From Pseudomonadota bacterium (GTDB lineage Bacteria; Pseudomonadota; Gammaproteobacteria; Xanthomonadales; Rhodanobacteraceae): DNA of 64,000 nt. Made by a program: the position numbers and the translations under genes. Location of the stretch: positions 1-64,000 of the forward strand of contig JAKPAN010000033.1 in NCBI GenBank assembly GCA_029779475.1. The letters run 5' to 3'. The notes under the pieces were generated by a model, which was not told the origin of the DNA, searched no databases, and worked only from the letters and a program-made list of their open reading frames with translations. Positions 51,301 to 56,666 of the stretch are shown here, one piece after another (within the stretch, counting starts at the first letter, position 1; every line of letters starts with the position of its first letter).

Positions 51301-53044
51301 CACGATCATCATCGGTGCCGCGAACGCGACGGTCACGCTCGGCAACCTCGCGCAGACCTACGACGGCACGCAGCGCGCGGCGACGGCATCGACGATGCCG
51401 CCCAATCTCGCGGTCAGCCTGACCTACGACGGCAGCGCGACGCCGCCGATCAGCGCGGGCACCTACACCGTCGTCGCCACGATCACGCAGCCGGGTTACA
51501 GCGGCAGCGCGAGCGGCACGCTGGTGGTGTCGAAGAAGGCGGAGACGGTGACGTTGGCGAACCTGTCGGCAACCTACGACGGCAATTCGCACGCGGCCAG
51601 CGCGACGACGTCGCCGGACACGGTCGCCGTCACGATCACCTACGACGGCAGCACGACGGCACCGACGAACGCGGGCAGCTATGCGGTCGTTGCGAACGTC
51701 TCCGACGCCAACCACAGCGGTTCGGCGAGCGGCACGCTGACCATCGCCAAGGCCTCGGCGACGGTGGCGCTGTCGAACCTGACGCAGATCTGGGACGGCA
51801 CGGCGCGCCCGGTCACGGTGACGACGACGCCGAACGTGACGACCAGCGTGACCTACGACGGCAGCGCGACCGCGCCGACCGACGTCGGCACGTACAGCGT
51901 AGCCGCGACGGTGACCGACCCGAACTACACCGGCAGCGCGAACGGCACGCTGCACGTCGTCAATGGCGACGCGCAGGCCATCGCGGCCAACGGTGCCACC
52001 ACGTTCACCGGCACCGCCGGCCAGCCGCTCGCGGGCGCGCTGCCGTCGGTCAAGGTCACCGACGCGGGCGGCCATCCGGTCGCGGGCATCGCGGTCACGT
52101 TTGCGGCTGCATCCGGCAACGGCACGCTCAGCGGTGCGACGCAAAGCACCGACCAGAACGGCATCGCCACGCTCAGCGGCTGGACGCTCGACGCGACACC
52201 GGGCACCGACACCGTCACGGCCAGCGCGGCCGGCGTCACCGGCGCGGTCACCTTCACCGCCAACGGCGCGGCGGCGAGTGGTGCGCTCAGCGTGACGATC
52301 ACCGACAACCGCACGGCGACGCAGGTCGGTCGCGAGTTGACGTACACGATCACGATCGGCAATGCCGGCTCGTCGAACATGAGCGGCATCCACGTCGCCG
52401 ACACGCTGCCCGCCGAACTCGACGGCGCGAACGCGCACTGGCAGTGCATCGCCGTCACCGGCGCGAGCTGCGCGGCGAGCGGCAACGGCGATCTCGACCA
52501 GACGGTCAGCCTGCCGGCCCACAGCAGCGTGATCTATCTGCTCACTGCGACGGTGATCGGCGAGGACGCGAGCGGCCTGGTCAGCAACAGCGTCGAGGTG
52601 ACCAACGGCAGCGACGCGATCACCCGCACGGACGACACCGCGGTCGTGCTGTTCCGCGACGGCTTCGAGCTCGGCGGCGACGGTTCCGAACCGTGGCCGG
52701 CCGGCGCGGCCGTCGTCGCGCTCGGTTCGCTCGATGCCGCGCATGCGCTCGATGTCGGCGTCGACGCCGCGCAGCTCGGTTCGCTGCAACGCGTGACGCT
52801 CGCCCAGGCCGGCGACGGCACGTTCCGCATCGAGGCGATCCGCATCGACGCGACCGTCTACGTCCGCCTCGTCGCGCGCACCGCGCAAGGCGAAGCGGCG
52901 ACCGAGTGGAGCGCGCTCGGCGGCGACCACGTCGCGCTCGTCCTCGACGGTGCGCGCCTCGACCTCGTCGGCGCCAAAGCCGATCTCGGCCTCACGCTCG
53001 CGCAGGGCGGCACGTTCGCGGTCGGCGGCGTGTCGCGTCACTGA
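39389..53044 (+). CDS. Giant secreted beta-helix / MBG-repeat / Ig-like surface protein
   Basis: One uninterrupted ORF of 4,551 residues from ATG 39389 (ribosome site AGGGAG). The signal sequence is late: about 44 polar residues precede LASGLLCLLAMSAGPATA. In order: a DUF1565-like start (DWYASPSGNDTNACDS) and parallel beta-helix (about residues 65-580); three MBG-like units; a second long beta-helix (about 800-1950); three MBG-like units; five tandem modules of about 150 residues; MBG-like units and two looser module relatives (about 3030-3490); about nine more MBG-like units (about 3500-4190); a Big-1-like domain (VTDAGGHPVAGIAVTFAA); a DUF11 domain (TYTITIGNAGSSN); and VVLFRDGFELGGDG before a beta-rich tail. 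It is probably a surface adhesin or matrix protein. No autotransporter barrel, TPS domain or sortase motif is seen, so export beyond Sec is unclear. Confidence 0.9.
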   Translation: MRTIRELLSALAQAGNGLTEPRRERRSDSASGTPPTAHSAVCPRRLASGLLCLLAMSAGPATAADWYASPSGNDTNACDSAGEPCKTIQAAISKAGANDTVHVGQGAYPFAGTIQIPSTKNGLKLIGDNSPFASSSTPGNVSPAANASQLSAASSCAGLTCTGMIWINGAQDVVIQNLFLRVNHGKSNEGIVATGNVNGLVLRNNYLQITATGGKTNAISLNMAAGSNSDQNSTGGSPYYSGIYVTLDGNVVQPTGTVASSRAVVSDYVAGVFHANQFAGSSQDMRLRYLTANARGSGFDIDGNYVYGAGLWITTPNDGSSLVHIHNNHFIAPGTPGAPASPLNASSVLDPDFASLKLVGSSNPTIVENNEFAGYANRYRGLWIQNWSGVTIRDNVFTPNANYNGLSSAILVGNKEVWNGAPAPRQLAVTLLRNTFNAGYANANSRAIVFIDDNDASGTATAGSLLVGDANAANANNFATGLKWYVGLDEHTCNAGGSGLNCSTAAPTNSPLGVGINYTSGSSGNTQGRPFKWDVAALGNKFGGKLVADMTPAEYTAIAGKIYDKVDNSALGKVDYGSMPVSTTGTINFSPTTFAYNGQPHAISATLQEDNSATCDVTPETVTAVGSTPVNATCTSPGYHVTASVDINVTKGVGNARLSETSFTYAAADIVLLPSMVEESASCSATPPTVRDAGHYSIHVTCAGSNYDADSTVGVDVAKAASHIVLNPTSFTYDNTEHALHAQLADESSAACAGVAPASVRTVGSHEVSVPACDGVNYMAPAANLTATVDGGANAVRRVSSHGQADAFFSTIDAALADVGTQDGDTLEMAPGVYSGGIVLTKGIKLVGSGGYDTPMFGLSLLADPTPNVVLDGGNAAATGIAIAPNVQGVEITGFEIRNFTGDCISGAQGNHFLSVHDNLVHHCGNWGVYANGIAGIHDVTIAHNAVHDTGDRAIVLWNGFKRDIEITENHVWNAGTTAISLDDGSAAGIAITDNTIEDSGDTGISALQLTGSGMPGDPSGPNLIAHNTISNPGRFGITLMIPNGTGNDSGDGAIVVEHNDITGGANSGGYASDRAGISVVRRYYGGAAQGQVDATSGVVIRDNTVADFNHTANANHEAYGIVVEGLGSSVYRNTLTNNQIGLQIQQGNAGYPGNSTVDATEHSDWFDRGDAPYTCVSLGQGADANDILSNTTPQREVPLGAAMIGERVENMTTHARYCSINSAIAAAVDNDVLVADAGVYAEDVVINKAITLKGAKAGINAGVGGSRDGNGAGETILVPANEEGGLTLSSYGKAVVKINADDVTLDGFVIDTDNTAIDSHIDLNGAGPDVSGGVFANGNGLTLTNLVVRNAIYAGIDGGYDNGQPAQDGNGISDSRFINCDGASYGIGIALEQNFYAKVTGNRMDAVRTGIQLDNNYQAAPTANYAPELSGNQIQAKRVGIWANLFYQSASTYHVTNNTITAASGGAGQWSGIWVESMQDAQTIELASNTIDASGADAGRTRVGYLLNNIVSSAASSAAIGGGGVSNVDIGVLATDATRYTGSVNDFVVRDVDFVNIAKGALYVEDTTQTPGSAKLTMGAGNTFGSNVAHKLVLSGTAPEASGAVDEVFVRSARDFVFGAAVSSAGNPVCYANAGAPFCAVANASINAGIAAVSAGGTVNVESGTFAENVVVGKQVALQGPHFGVAGDAGARGTGEAIISPASGNGVKVLADGVVVDGLTVQNTQDNAIVSGGNFGGASASVSIINNRVLDVQAGNGIYTNGPYPAATDWTIRHNLVRNVVSNIGSGINYWAASGGLVADNHVEQSGFAGIQAVNSRNVQVLHNTIASTAHSGINVGTTNAGAIADALTVIGNSLSDTNTGASVAEGGLTLSDGATNVVFACNSVAGNGSNGFATGAGSASAKVFHNAFTTANSISQNQGGSFAIGSNWYGGGVATIGGGNAAGARVADVLGSNPIGNANCGDNTPTQLVAAVGSTPQSAPVNTAFGSVLRARLEDALGGAVAGEVLTFTAPVSGASATLGTSSGSTNYNGEVTSTATANATAGGPYNVAVDSGSLHAAFALTNTQGSATITLGNLNQDYTGAPRDVSVATNPVGLVTSITYTPAGHTNAGSYAVHAEITDPNYSGSADGTLTITKATGTVAWDNTSFVYSGSSPTVTAHIAEESGATCTVSGTVGPNVGNYPVSANCTSSNYNASGSTAVTITPQPTTITLSHLSQPYDGAPKSVVATTSPTAGVAVAITYNGSAAPPTAVGSYAVAATVTNANYSGSATATLNIVDSNGDIALVLNGPVDPIHVGDKAQYAATMLANPLLHAGERFGYDVVVSKSNGTPLAATDLATMEVFYGGDWVDSAALFPAGVPFDLVDGNLVYHFPEGIPGYANGFPIEDASWTWNFRFAFATEGTYTTTATLVQGIGGAAMSPPVSASIATVVKAALPPTDIHLVLAGPADHVVLGNVAEYTGTMLANPALHAGETFFVKVAIGKSGGAMTAADFTSMQIWLGDRWVNGSDLGVTFTSDGNGNLVYLFPQSQLPGGFPIEDAQWSWNFRFVYASTGVYTATAQVIPAYQANLANPDVLASAAIATTVDAAPIVPPTAHLVLLGPVDDVQAHTPAEYTGTLVADHTQLTSAYWMRVRLSKTGGAMTPADLEKMEIYAGTWIDATGDIHSAMQQDGNDVVYYFPQPNGAFTISDDVWSWRFRFTYADAGEYTAVADLVDWVEVDPLTAPSLAHASLTTNVVPQAANIQIALQGPVAGIVVGQPAQYVGTLRADPLPDASELFFVQVRLHKSTGQMQVSDLSKMELYNGGWQDATATLQGEFAQDHGDLVYLFPKPEADAGFPIDEPEWSWQFRFTYADAAVYTATAQVVHASDLSPASDAVTIFTDVAPQPADVALQLNGPVADVQANEPAAYIGRLTNTGAALGENAYVKVHITLDNDLLTPADVTAEVLVGGDWFVGSLASDGNGGLVVDFPDASGFPIDAGYDYTHHFRITYHKTGMFSATAQVIGVGSGDVYATSGIHTQVVARSNVTVQVLIDPASLHAVYDGGQHAAAATTLPAGHPLVVTYDDGSGPTTMAPTNAGTYVVIAGVDVGDAPYVGSASAILVIDKAPSAITINGADLHQSYGSTHAVSASASPISSGHVDVTYNGSATPPSAVGTYSVLATLVDPNYTAAPKSAVLTISDAAAITITAESSQAMALVGEDAPYTDFVDYTGTLRNTGEPTSQKVHTVISVVRIDDGNTTGENPIAIDAADVEACIYDPSGWDAQDPGNHNGCPQDYESLVFSQGSGAVNGRPAVTFRYPVNPAYDQALPTIDPAAITPPAKFRFKRGDYQVHVSLVGTDGTVYASAFDGTTVPEASIAYAGATSGQAEDALLSQTRLRNTGGRVDGNVIVRVTLSDAASGPGNVVPLDASDVDFAYQLGDSYVTLPWAGNAVDGGLVTYFGPVSGFPLEDGYDATTAGRGIFHREGSYRLTYEVLDAATQTTMFAHSVTAPLTIGPNQVNFTLSDLSQVYDGTPRTVTVTPNGVPHTTVYEPLLGASCPASPAGSNTTPPTNAGAYCVYVNATGTYQGTAQGTLVIARANVVVTLDDNDGTIDGTIHRTFDGHPQTVSSGVQNLPAVLARVTYNGDVLPPTAAGTYSVVATVDEPNYTGSTSGTLIIAADGGATIVLDGAVAGTITRTYNGSAQAVTATTTPAGIANTVTYVGDGATVYPLSTTAPTNAGQYHVVATTTDANYTPVSASGTLVIGAASAAITLDAGTLSATYDGQTHAVTATTNPPDLAYSVTYDGSVTPPVSAGSYAVVATVTAPGRSGSASGTLTIAKATGVVSFSATNATFDGTSHSIGAVISQEPTNGAACTLTPTGEYPRINAGSTTLSATCNGANYTASGSTTLMVSPKPVTIALSGLGSFPYTGSPYAAMAAVSGEVSGFPAGTVVTYAPGGASAPIAVGSYDVVATLDAASTNYTATPANGTIIIGAANATVTLGNLAQTYDGTQRAATASTMPPNLAVSLTYDGSATPPISAGTYTVVATITQPGYSGSASGTLVVSKKAETVTLANLSATYDGNSHAASATTSPDTVAVTITYDGSTTAPTNAGSYAVVANVSDANHSGSASGTLTIAKASATVALSNLTQIWDGTARPVTVTTTPNVTTSVTYDGSATAPTDVGTYSVAATVTDPNYTGSANGTLHVVNGDAQAIAANGATTFTGTAGQPLAGALPSVKVTDAGGHPVAGIAVTFAAASGNGTLSGATQSTDQNGIATLSGWTLDATPGTDTVTASAAGVTGAVTFTANGAAASGALSVTITDNRTATQVGRELTYTITIGNAGSSNMSGIHVADTLPAELDGANAHWQCIAVTGASCAASGNGDLDQTVSLPAHSSVIYLLTATVIGEDASGLVSNSVEVTNGSDAITRTDDTAVVLFRDGFELGGDGSEPWPAGAAVVALGSLDAAHALDVGVDAAQLGSLQRVTLAQAGDGTFRIEAIRIDATVYVRLVARTAQGEAATEWSALGGDHVALVLDGARLDLVGAKADLGLTLAQGGTFAVGGVSRH
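46235..48455 (+). repeat. Five tandem ~150-residue modules inside the giant protein
   Basis: Copies start near 46235, 46706, 47171, 47615 and 48056, a period of about 440-470 bp. Each begins with a strand like LVLAGPADHVVLGN, then a YxGTLxAxP segment, a xxMEIYxGxW segment, a YLFPQ-like strand, FPIED..WSWxFRFxYA and a final YTATAQV strand. I cannot match the module to a named domain. Two looser relatives follow at about 48940-49450 and 49458-49880. Confidence 0.8.
49880..51960 (+). repeat. Array of about nine MBG-like repeats in the giant protein
   Basis: Repeats of about 70-80 residues of the MBG/YDG type: VTLGNLAQTYDGTQRAATA, then VSLTYDGSATPP.SAGTYTVVAT and GSASGTLVV. DNA copies are close to each other (the string acctacgacggcagc recurs), suggesting recent duplication or gene conversion. 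Related copies lie at about 41147-41750, 45590-46220 and 48470-48940. Confidence 0.85.
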
Positions 53045-53084
53045 GTCGGCGGGATCGCGGACCCCAGGCCGCGGTTTTGCCACG

Positions 53085-53111
53085 ATCCCCGCCGAAAGGC
53101 GGGGATTTTTT
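53085..53111 (+). terminator. Intrinsic terminator of the giant gene
   Basis: A perfect 9-bp stem (ATCCCCGCC at 53085-53093, its complement at 53098-53106) closed by a GAAA tetraloop and followed by TTTTTA, 41 bp after the stop codon. Confidence 0.93.
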
Positions 53112-53139
53112 ATTGGGGTCGGTTGTGGCCTGATAGAAT
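53111..53139 (+). promoter_or_regulatory. Possible promoter of the def-fmt-rsmB operon
   Basis: TAGAAT (53134-53139) is a good -10; TATTGG (53111-53116) or TTGGGG (53113-53118) could serve as -35 at 17 or 15 bp. It lies directly after the giant gene's terminator and about 47 bp before the def start. Confidence 0.45.
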
Positions 53140-53185
53140 GACGGCCTCGCTTGCATTCGCGGCCGCGCAGCCGCACTTCCCGCCC

Positions 53186-53689
53186 ATGGCCCTGCTCACA
53201 ATCCTCGAATTCCCCGATCCGCGCCTGCGCACCAAGGCGCAACCCGTGACCGTGTTCGACGCCGCGCTCAAGCAGTTCGTCGCCGACATGTTCGAGACGA
53301 TGTACGCCGCGCCCGGCGTCGGCCTTGCCGCGACCCAGGTCAACGTGCACCAGCAGGTGCTGGTCATGGACATGTCCGAGGACAAATCCGGCGCGATGGC
53401 GCTCGTCAATCCGCGCATCCTCGAAAAGGACGGCGAGCAGGTCTTCCAGGAAGGCTGCCTGTCGTTCCCCGGCATCTACGCTGACGTCGACCGCGCGCTG
53501 CACGTGAAGGTCGCCGCGCAGGACGTCGACGGCAAGGAATTCGTCCTCGACGTCGAAGGCCCGCTCGCGGTCTGCGTGCAGCACGAGATGGACCACCTCC
53601 AGGGCAAGGTCTTCGTCGACTACCTCTCGCCGCTCAAGCGCTCGATGCTGCTCAAGAAGCTCGACAAGAAGCGCAAGCAGAGCGCTTGA
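53186..53689 (+). CDS. def: Peptide deformylase
   Basis: A protein of 167 residues that removes the formyl group from new proteins. From ATG 53186 ([21 protein letters not shown]) all three family motifs are present: [18 protein letters not shown] and HEMDHLQG with the metal ligands Cys, His and His. It is first gene of the usual def-fmt-rsmB order, with a gap of 157 bp before fmt. The track start at 53123 adds residues not found in the family. Confidence 0.97.
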   Translation: MALLTILEFPDPRLRTKAQPVTVFDAALKQFVADMFETMYAAPGVGLAATQVNVHQQVLVMDMSEDKSGAMALVNPRILEKDGEQVFQEGCLSFPGIYADVDRALHVKVAAQDVDGKEFVLDVEGPLAVCVQHEMDHLQGKVFVDYLSPLKRSMLLKKLDKKRKQSA

Positions 53690-53846
53690 TCCGTTTCATC
53701 GCCGCGTGAACGGCAATCCGCACGTGTTCTCGACGATTGACCGAACGTTGTCGATCGAACCCGCATAACGGCGCGATCGTCGCAACGACGTGTCGCGCGT
53801 CGCCTACGCATCTACAATTCCCGACTCCCTTTCCGGTTTCGGCTCC

Positions 53847-54770
53847 ATGCGCCTCGTCTTCGCCGGCACGCCCGATTTTTCCGTTCCCGCGCTGCGCGCC
53901 TGCCTCGACAGCGGCGCGCAGGTCGTCGCCGCGTACACGCAGCCGGATCGCCCGGCCGGTCGCGGGCGGCAGCTTGCGGCGAGTCCGGTCAAACAGGCCG
54001 CGCTCGCGGCTGGCGTGCCGGTCGAACAGCCAGAAACCTTGCGCGACAAGTCCGCGCGCGAACGGCTCGCGGCGTACGCGCCCGATCTCATCGTCGTCGT
54101 CGCCTATGGCCTGATCCTGCCGAAATCCGTGCTCGCGTTGCCGCGGCTCGGTTGCTGGAACGTGCATGCCTCGCTGCTGCCGCGCTGGCGCGGCGCGGCG
54201 CCGATCCAGCGCGCGATCCTCGCCGGCGACGCGGAAACCGGCGTCGACCTCATGCAGATGGAAGCCGGCCTCGACACCGGCCCCGTGCTGCTCGAAGCGC
54301 GCACGCCGATCGCCGCCGACGACACCGGCGGCACGCTGCACGATCGTCTCGCCGCGCTCGGCGCGCAGGCGCTCGCTGACGGCCTCGCGCGCGTGCTGCG
54401 TGGCGAGACGCTCACGCCAACGCCGCAGAGCGACGACGGCGTCGAATACGCGCACAAGCTCGACAAGGCCGAAGCGCGGCTCGACTGGAACGACAGCGCC
54501 GCCGCGCTCGCGCGCAAGGTGCGCGCGTTCGACCCGTGGCCGGTCGCCGAAGGCACGCTCGATGGCGAGCGTGTGCGCCTCTGGTCGGCGTTCGCGCTTG
54601 ATGCGCGCGTCGACGCGCGGCCCGGCGACATCGTCGCTGCGTCCGCCGATGGCATCGACGTCGCAACCGGTGACGGCGTGCTGCGCATCCGCGAACTGCA
54701 ACGCGATGGCGGCCGCCGCATCAGCGCGCGCGACTGGCTCAACGCGCGCCGCGAGCGGGCGCCGCGATGA
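53847..54770 (+). CDS. fmt: Methionyl-tRNA formyltransferase
   Basis: A protein of 307 residues that formylates initiator Met-tRNA. From ATG 53847 ([20 protein letters not shown]) it has the N10-formyl-THF transferase core ([52 protein letters not shown]) and the C-terminal tRNA-binding domain ([16 protein letters not shown]). It overlaps rsmB by ATGA. The track start at 53790 is not supported. Confidence 0.97.
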   Translation: MRLVFAGTPDFSVPALRACLDSGAQVVAAYTQPDRPAGRGRQLAASPVKQAALAAGVPVEQPETLRDKSARERLAAYAPDLIVVVAYGLILPKSVLALPRLGCWNVHASLLPRWRGAAPIQRAILAGDAETGVDLMQMEAGLDTGPVLLEARTPIAADDTGGTLHDRLAALGAQALADGLARVLRGETLTPTPQSDDGVEYAHKLDKAEARLDWNDSAAALARKVRAFDPWPVAEGTLDGERVRLWSAFALDARVDARPGDIVAASADGIDVATGDGVLRIRELQRDGGRRISARDWLNARRERAPR

Positions 54771-56116
54771 CGCGACCCGTGAAACCCCAGCGCGGAAAAC
54801 CGGCGCCGACGTTGCCCGGCGTTGCCCTGCGCGTCGAAGCCGCGCGTGCGCTCGCGCGCATCGCGTTCGATGGCGTGTCGCTGCGCGTCGCGCTCGCTTC
54901 CGCGCATGCGCGCCTGCCCGATTCGCGCGATCGCGCGCTGCTCGCGGCGAGCGTGTTCGCCGCGTCGCGCTGGTGGCTGCGCCTGTCGGCCGCGCTCGAT
55001 CGGCTCATGGAAAAACCGCTGCCGACGAGGGCGCGCGACATCCGTGCGCTGCTCGTGCTCGGTTGCGCGCAGATCGGCGTGCTCGACATGCCCGACTACG
55101 CCGTCGTTGCCGCCAGTGTCGAAGCCGCGCGCGCGCTCGGCCAGGCGCAGTTCGCCGGCCTCGTCAACGCGGTGTTGCGCCGCTACGCGCGCGAACGTTC
55201 ATCGCTTGAGGCTGCGCTCGACGCCGATCCGGTGACGCGCTATGCGCATCCGCGCTGGCTCATCGACGCGATCGCGCGCGATTGGCCTGAAGCGCGCGAC
55301 GCGATCCTCGATGCGAACAACCGCGAAGCGCCGCCGACCTTGCGCGTCAATCGCCGTCGCACGACGCGTGAGGAACTGCTCGCGCAATTCACCGAGGCCG
55401 GTGTCGATGCGCGCGCGCACGACACCTTGCCCGACGCGATCGTGCTCGCGCACAGCACCGACGTGACGCGTCTGCCCGGGTACGCCGACGGCGCGTTCTC
55501 GGTGCAGGACGGCTCCGCGCAAGCGGTCGCCGACGCGCTCGACGTGCGGGCTGGCATGCGTGTGCTCGACGCTTGCGCCGCGCCGGGCGGCAAGGCTGCG
55601 CATCTGCTCGAACGTGCCGACGTCGAGCTCGTCGCGCTCGACAGCGACGACGCGCGTCTCGCGCGCGTGCGCGAGAACTTCGCGCGACTCGGCGTGCAAG
55701 GCGACATCCGCGTCGGCGACGCGGCCGATCCGCGTGCGTGGTGGGACGGCCGCGCGTTCGATCGCATCCTCGTCGACGCGCCGTGTTCGGCGACCGGCAT
55801 CGTGCGCCGCCAGCCCGACATCAAATTGCATCGCCGCGCCGGCGACATCGCTGCGCTCGCGCAGGCGCAAACGCGCATCCTCGACGCGCTGTGGCCGCTG
55901 CTCGCGCCGCGCGGCCGCCTGCTCTACGCGACCTGTTCGATCCTGCGCGAGGAAAACGAGGCCGTGCTTGCCCGCTTCCTCGCCGCCCACGATGATGCCC
56001 GTGCGCTGCCGCTCGACGCGCGTTTCGGTCGCGACGCCGGCGCCGGGCGCCAGCGTCTGCCGGGCGAGGGCGGCATGGACGGGTTCTACTATGGCTTGCT
56101 CGAAAAGATCGCGTGA
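54767..56116 (+). CDS. rsmB: 16S rRNA (cytosine-967-C5)-methyltransferase
   Basis: A protein of 449 residues with an N-terminal NusB-like RNA-binding domain (residues about 15-150, [30 protein letters not shown]) and a C-terminal methyltransferase domain ([15 protein letters not shown] for [21 protein letters not shown] and [13 protein letters not shown] with the two catalytic Cys). It modifies C967 of 16S rRNA. The start overlaps fmt by ATGA, and its stop lies 13 bp before the GTG start of the DUF4390 gene. Confidence 0.96.
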   Translation: MTRPVKPQRGKPAPTLPGVALRVEAARALARIAFDGVSLRVALASAHARLPDSRDRALLAASVFAASRWWLRLSAALDRLMEKPLPTRARDIRALLVLGCAQIGVLDMPDYAVVAASVEAARALGQAQFAGLVNAVLRRYARERSSLEAALDADPVTRYAHPRWLIDAIARDWPEARDAILDANNREAPPTLRVNRRRTTREELLAQFTEAGVDARAHDTLPDAIVLAHSTDVTRLPGYADGAFSVQDGSAQAVADALDVRAGMRVLDACAAPGGKAAHLLERADVELVALDSDDARLARVRENFARLGVQGDIRVGDAADPRAWWDGRAFDRILVDAPCSATGIVRRQPDIKLHRRAGDIAALAQAQTRILDALWPLLAPRGRLLYATCSILREENEAVLARFLAAHDDARALPLDARFGRDAGAGRQRLPGEGGMDGFYYGLLEKIA

Positions 56117-56129
56117 GGAACGAAGCGGC

Positions 56130-56666
56130 GTGCACGCGCGGTTGCGCCGCGCGCTCGCGTCGTGCGCGATCCTCCTGCTCGCCGCCTGCGGCCCGCTCGC
56201 GCATCAATCGCCGGGCGTGCTCGAGGTACGCAACGCGCAAGTCGTCGTGCAGGACGGCGTCGCGCATCTTGAACTCGCGCTCGACTGCAAGCTCAGCGGG
56301 CCGATGCAGGACGCGCTCGACCATGGCATTCCGCTCGCCATCGTCGTCGACGTGCGCGGCGCGGACGGCGCGCGTGCGCAGCCGCGCGTCGAGCTGCGTT
56401 ACTACCCGTTGTCGCGGCGTTACCAACTCGCCGTGAACGGCCGCGACGACGAGCGCGGGTTCGTCACACGCGGCTATCTGCTCGCGGCGCTCGGTTCGTT
56501 GCGGTTGAGCCTGCCGTCGACGTTCGCGCATGCGGCGTCGCCGCTGCGCGTGTCCGCCGCGCTCGATCCGGCCGCGTTGCCGGGCGCGTTGCGTTTGCCG
56601 GCGTTGTTCGAGCCGGCGTGGCGTTTGTCTTCCGCGGAGACGACATGGTCGCCCGCGACGCATTGA
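56130..56666 (+). CDS. DUF4390 lipoprotein
   Basis: A GTG start at 56130 follows GAGGAA by nine bases and gives VHARLRRALASCAILLLAACG, a lipoprotein signal with lipobox LAAC, for 178 residues in total. The rest is beta-rich (VLEVRNAQVVVQDGVAHLELALDCKLSG, IVVDVRGADG, RYYPLSRRYQLAV) as in DUF4390 proteins, which often precede NtrY-like kinases in gammaproteobacteria. Function is unknown. Its 3' end overlaps the kinase start by 22 bp, so the two are coupled and may act together. Confidence 0.83.
   Translation: MHARLRRALASCAILLLAACGPLAHQSPGVLEVRNAQVVVQDGVAHLELALDCKLSGPMQDALDHGIPLAIVVDVRGADGARAQPRVELRYYPLSRRYQLAVNGRDDERGFVTRGYLLAALGSLRLSLPSTFAHAASPLRVSAALDPAALPGALRLPALFEPAWRLSSAETTWSPATH

Noticed and set aside
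49880-51960. Regular DNA repeats considered as a CRISPR array or satellite
   Set aside because: Units are in frame, about 220-240 bp long, encode MBG-like domains, and have no short identical repeats with unique spacers.
46196-53596. 2,466-codon minus-strand ORF opposite the giant gene and def
   Set aside because: It is a GC-driven shadow: the product is Arg/Ala/Asp-rich low-complexity sequence without domains, and the plus strand encodes clear repeats and a conserved enzyme over the same bases.
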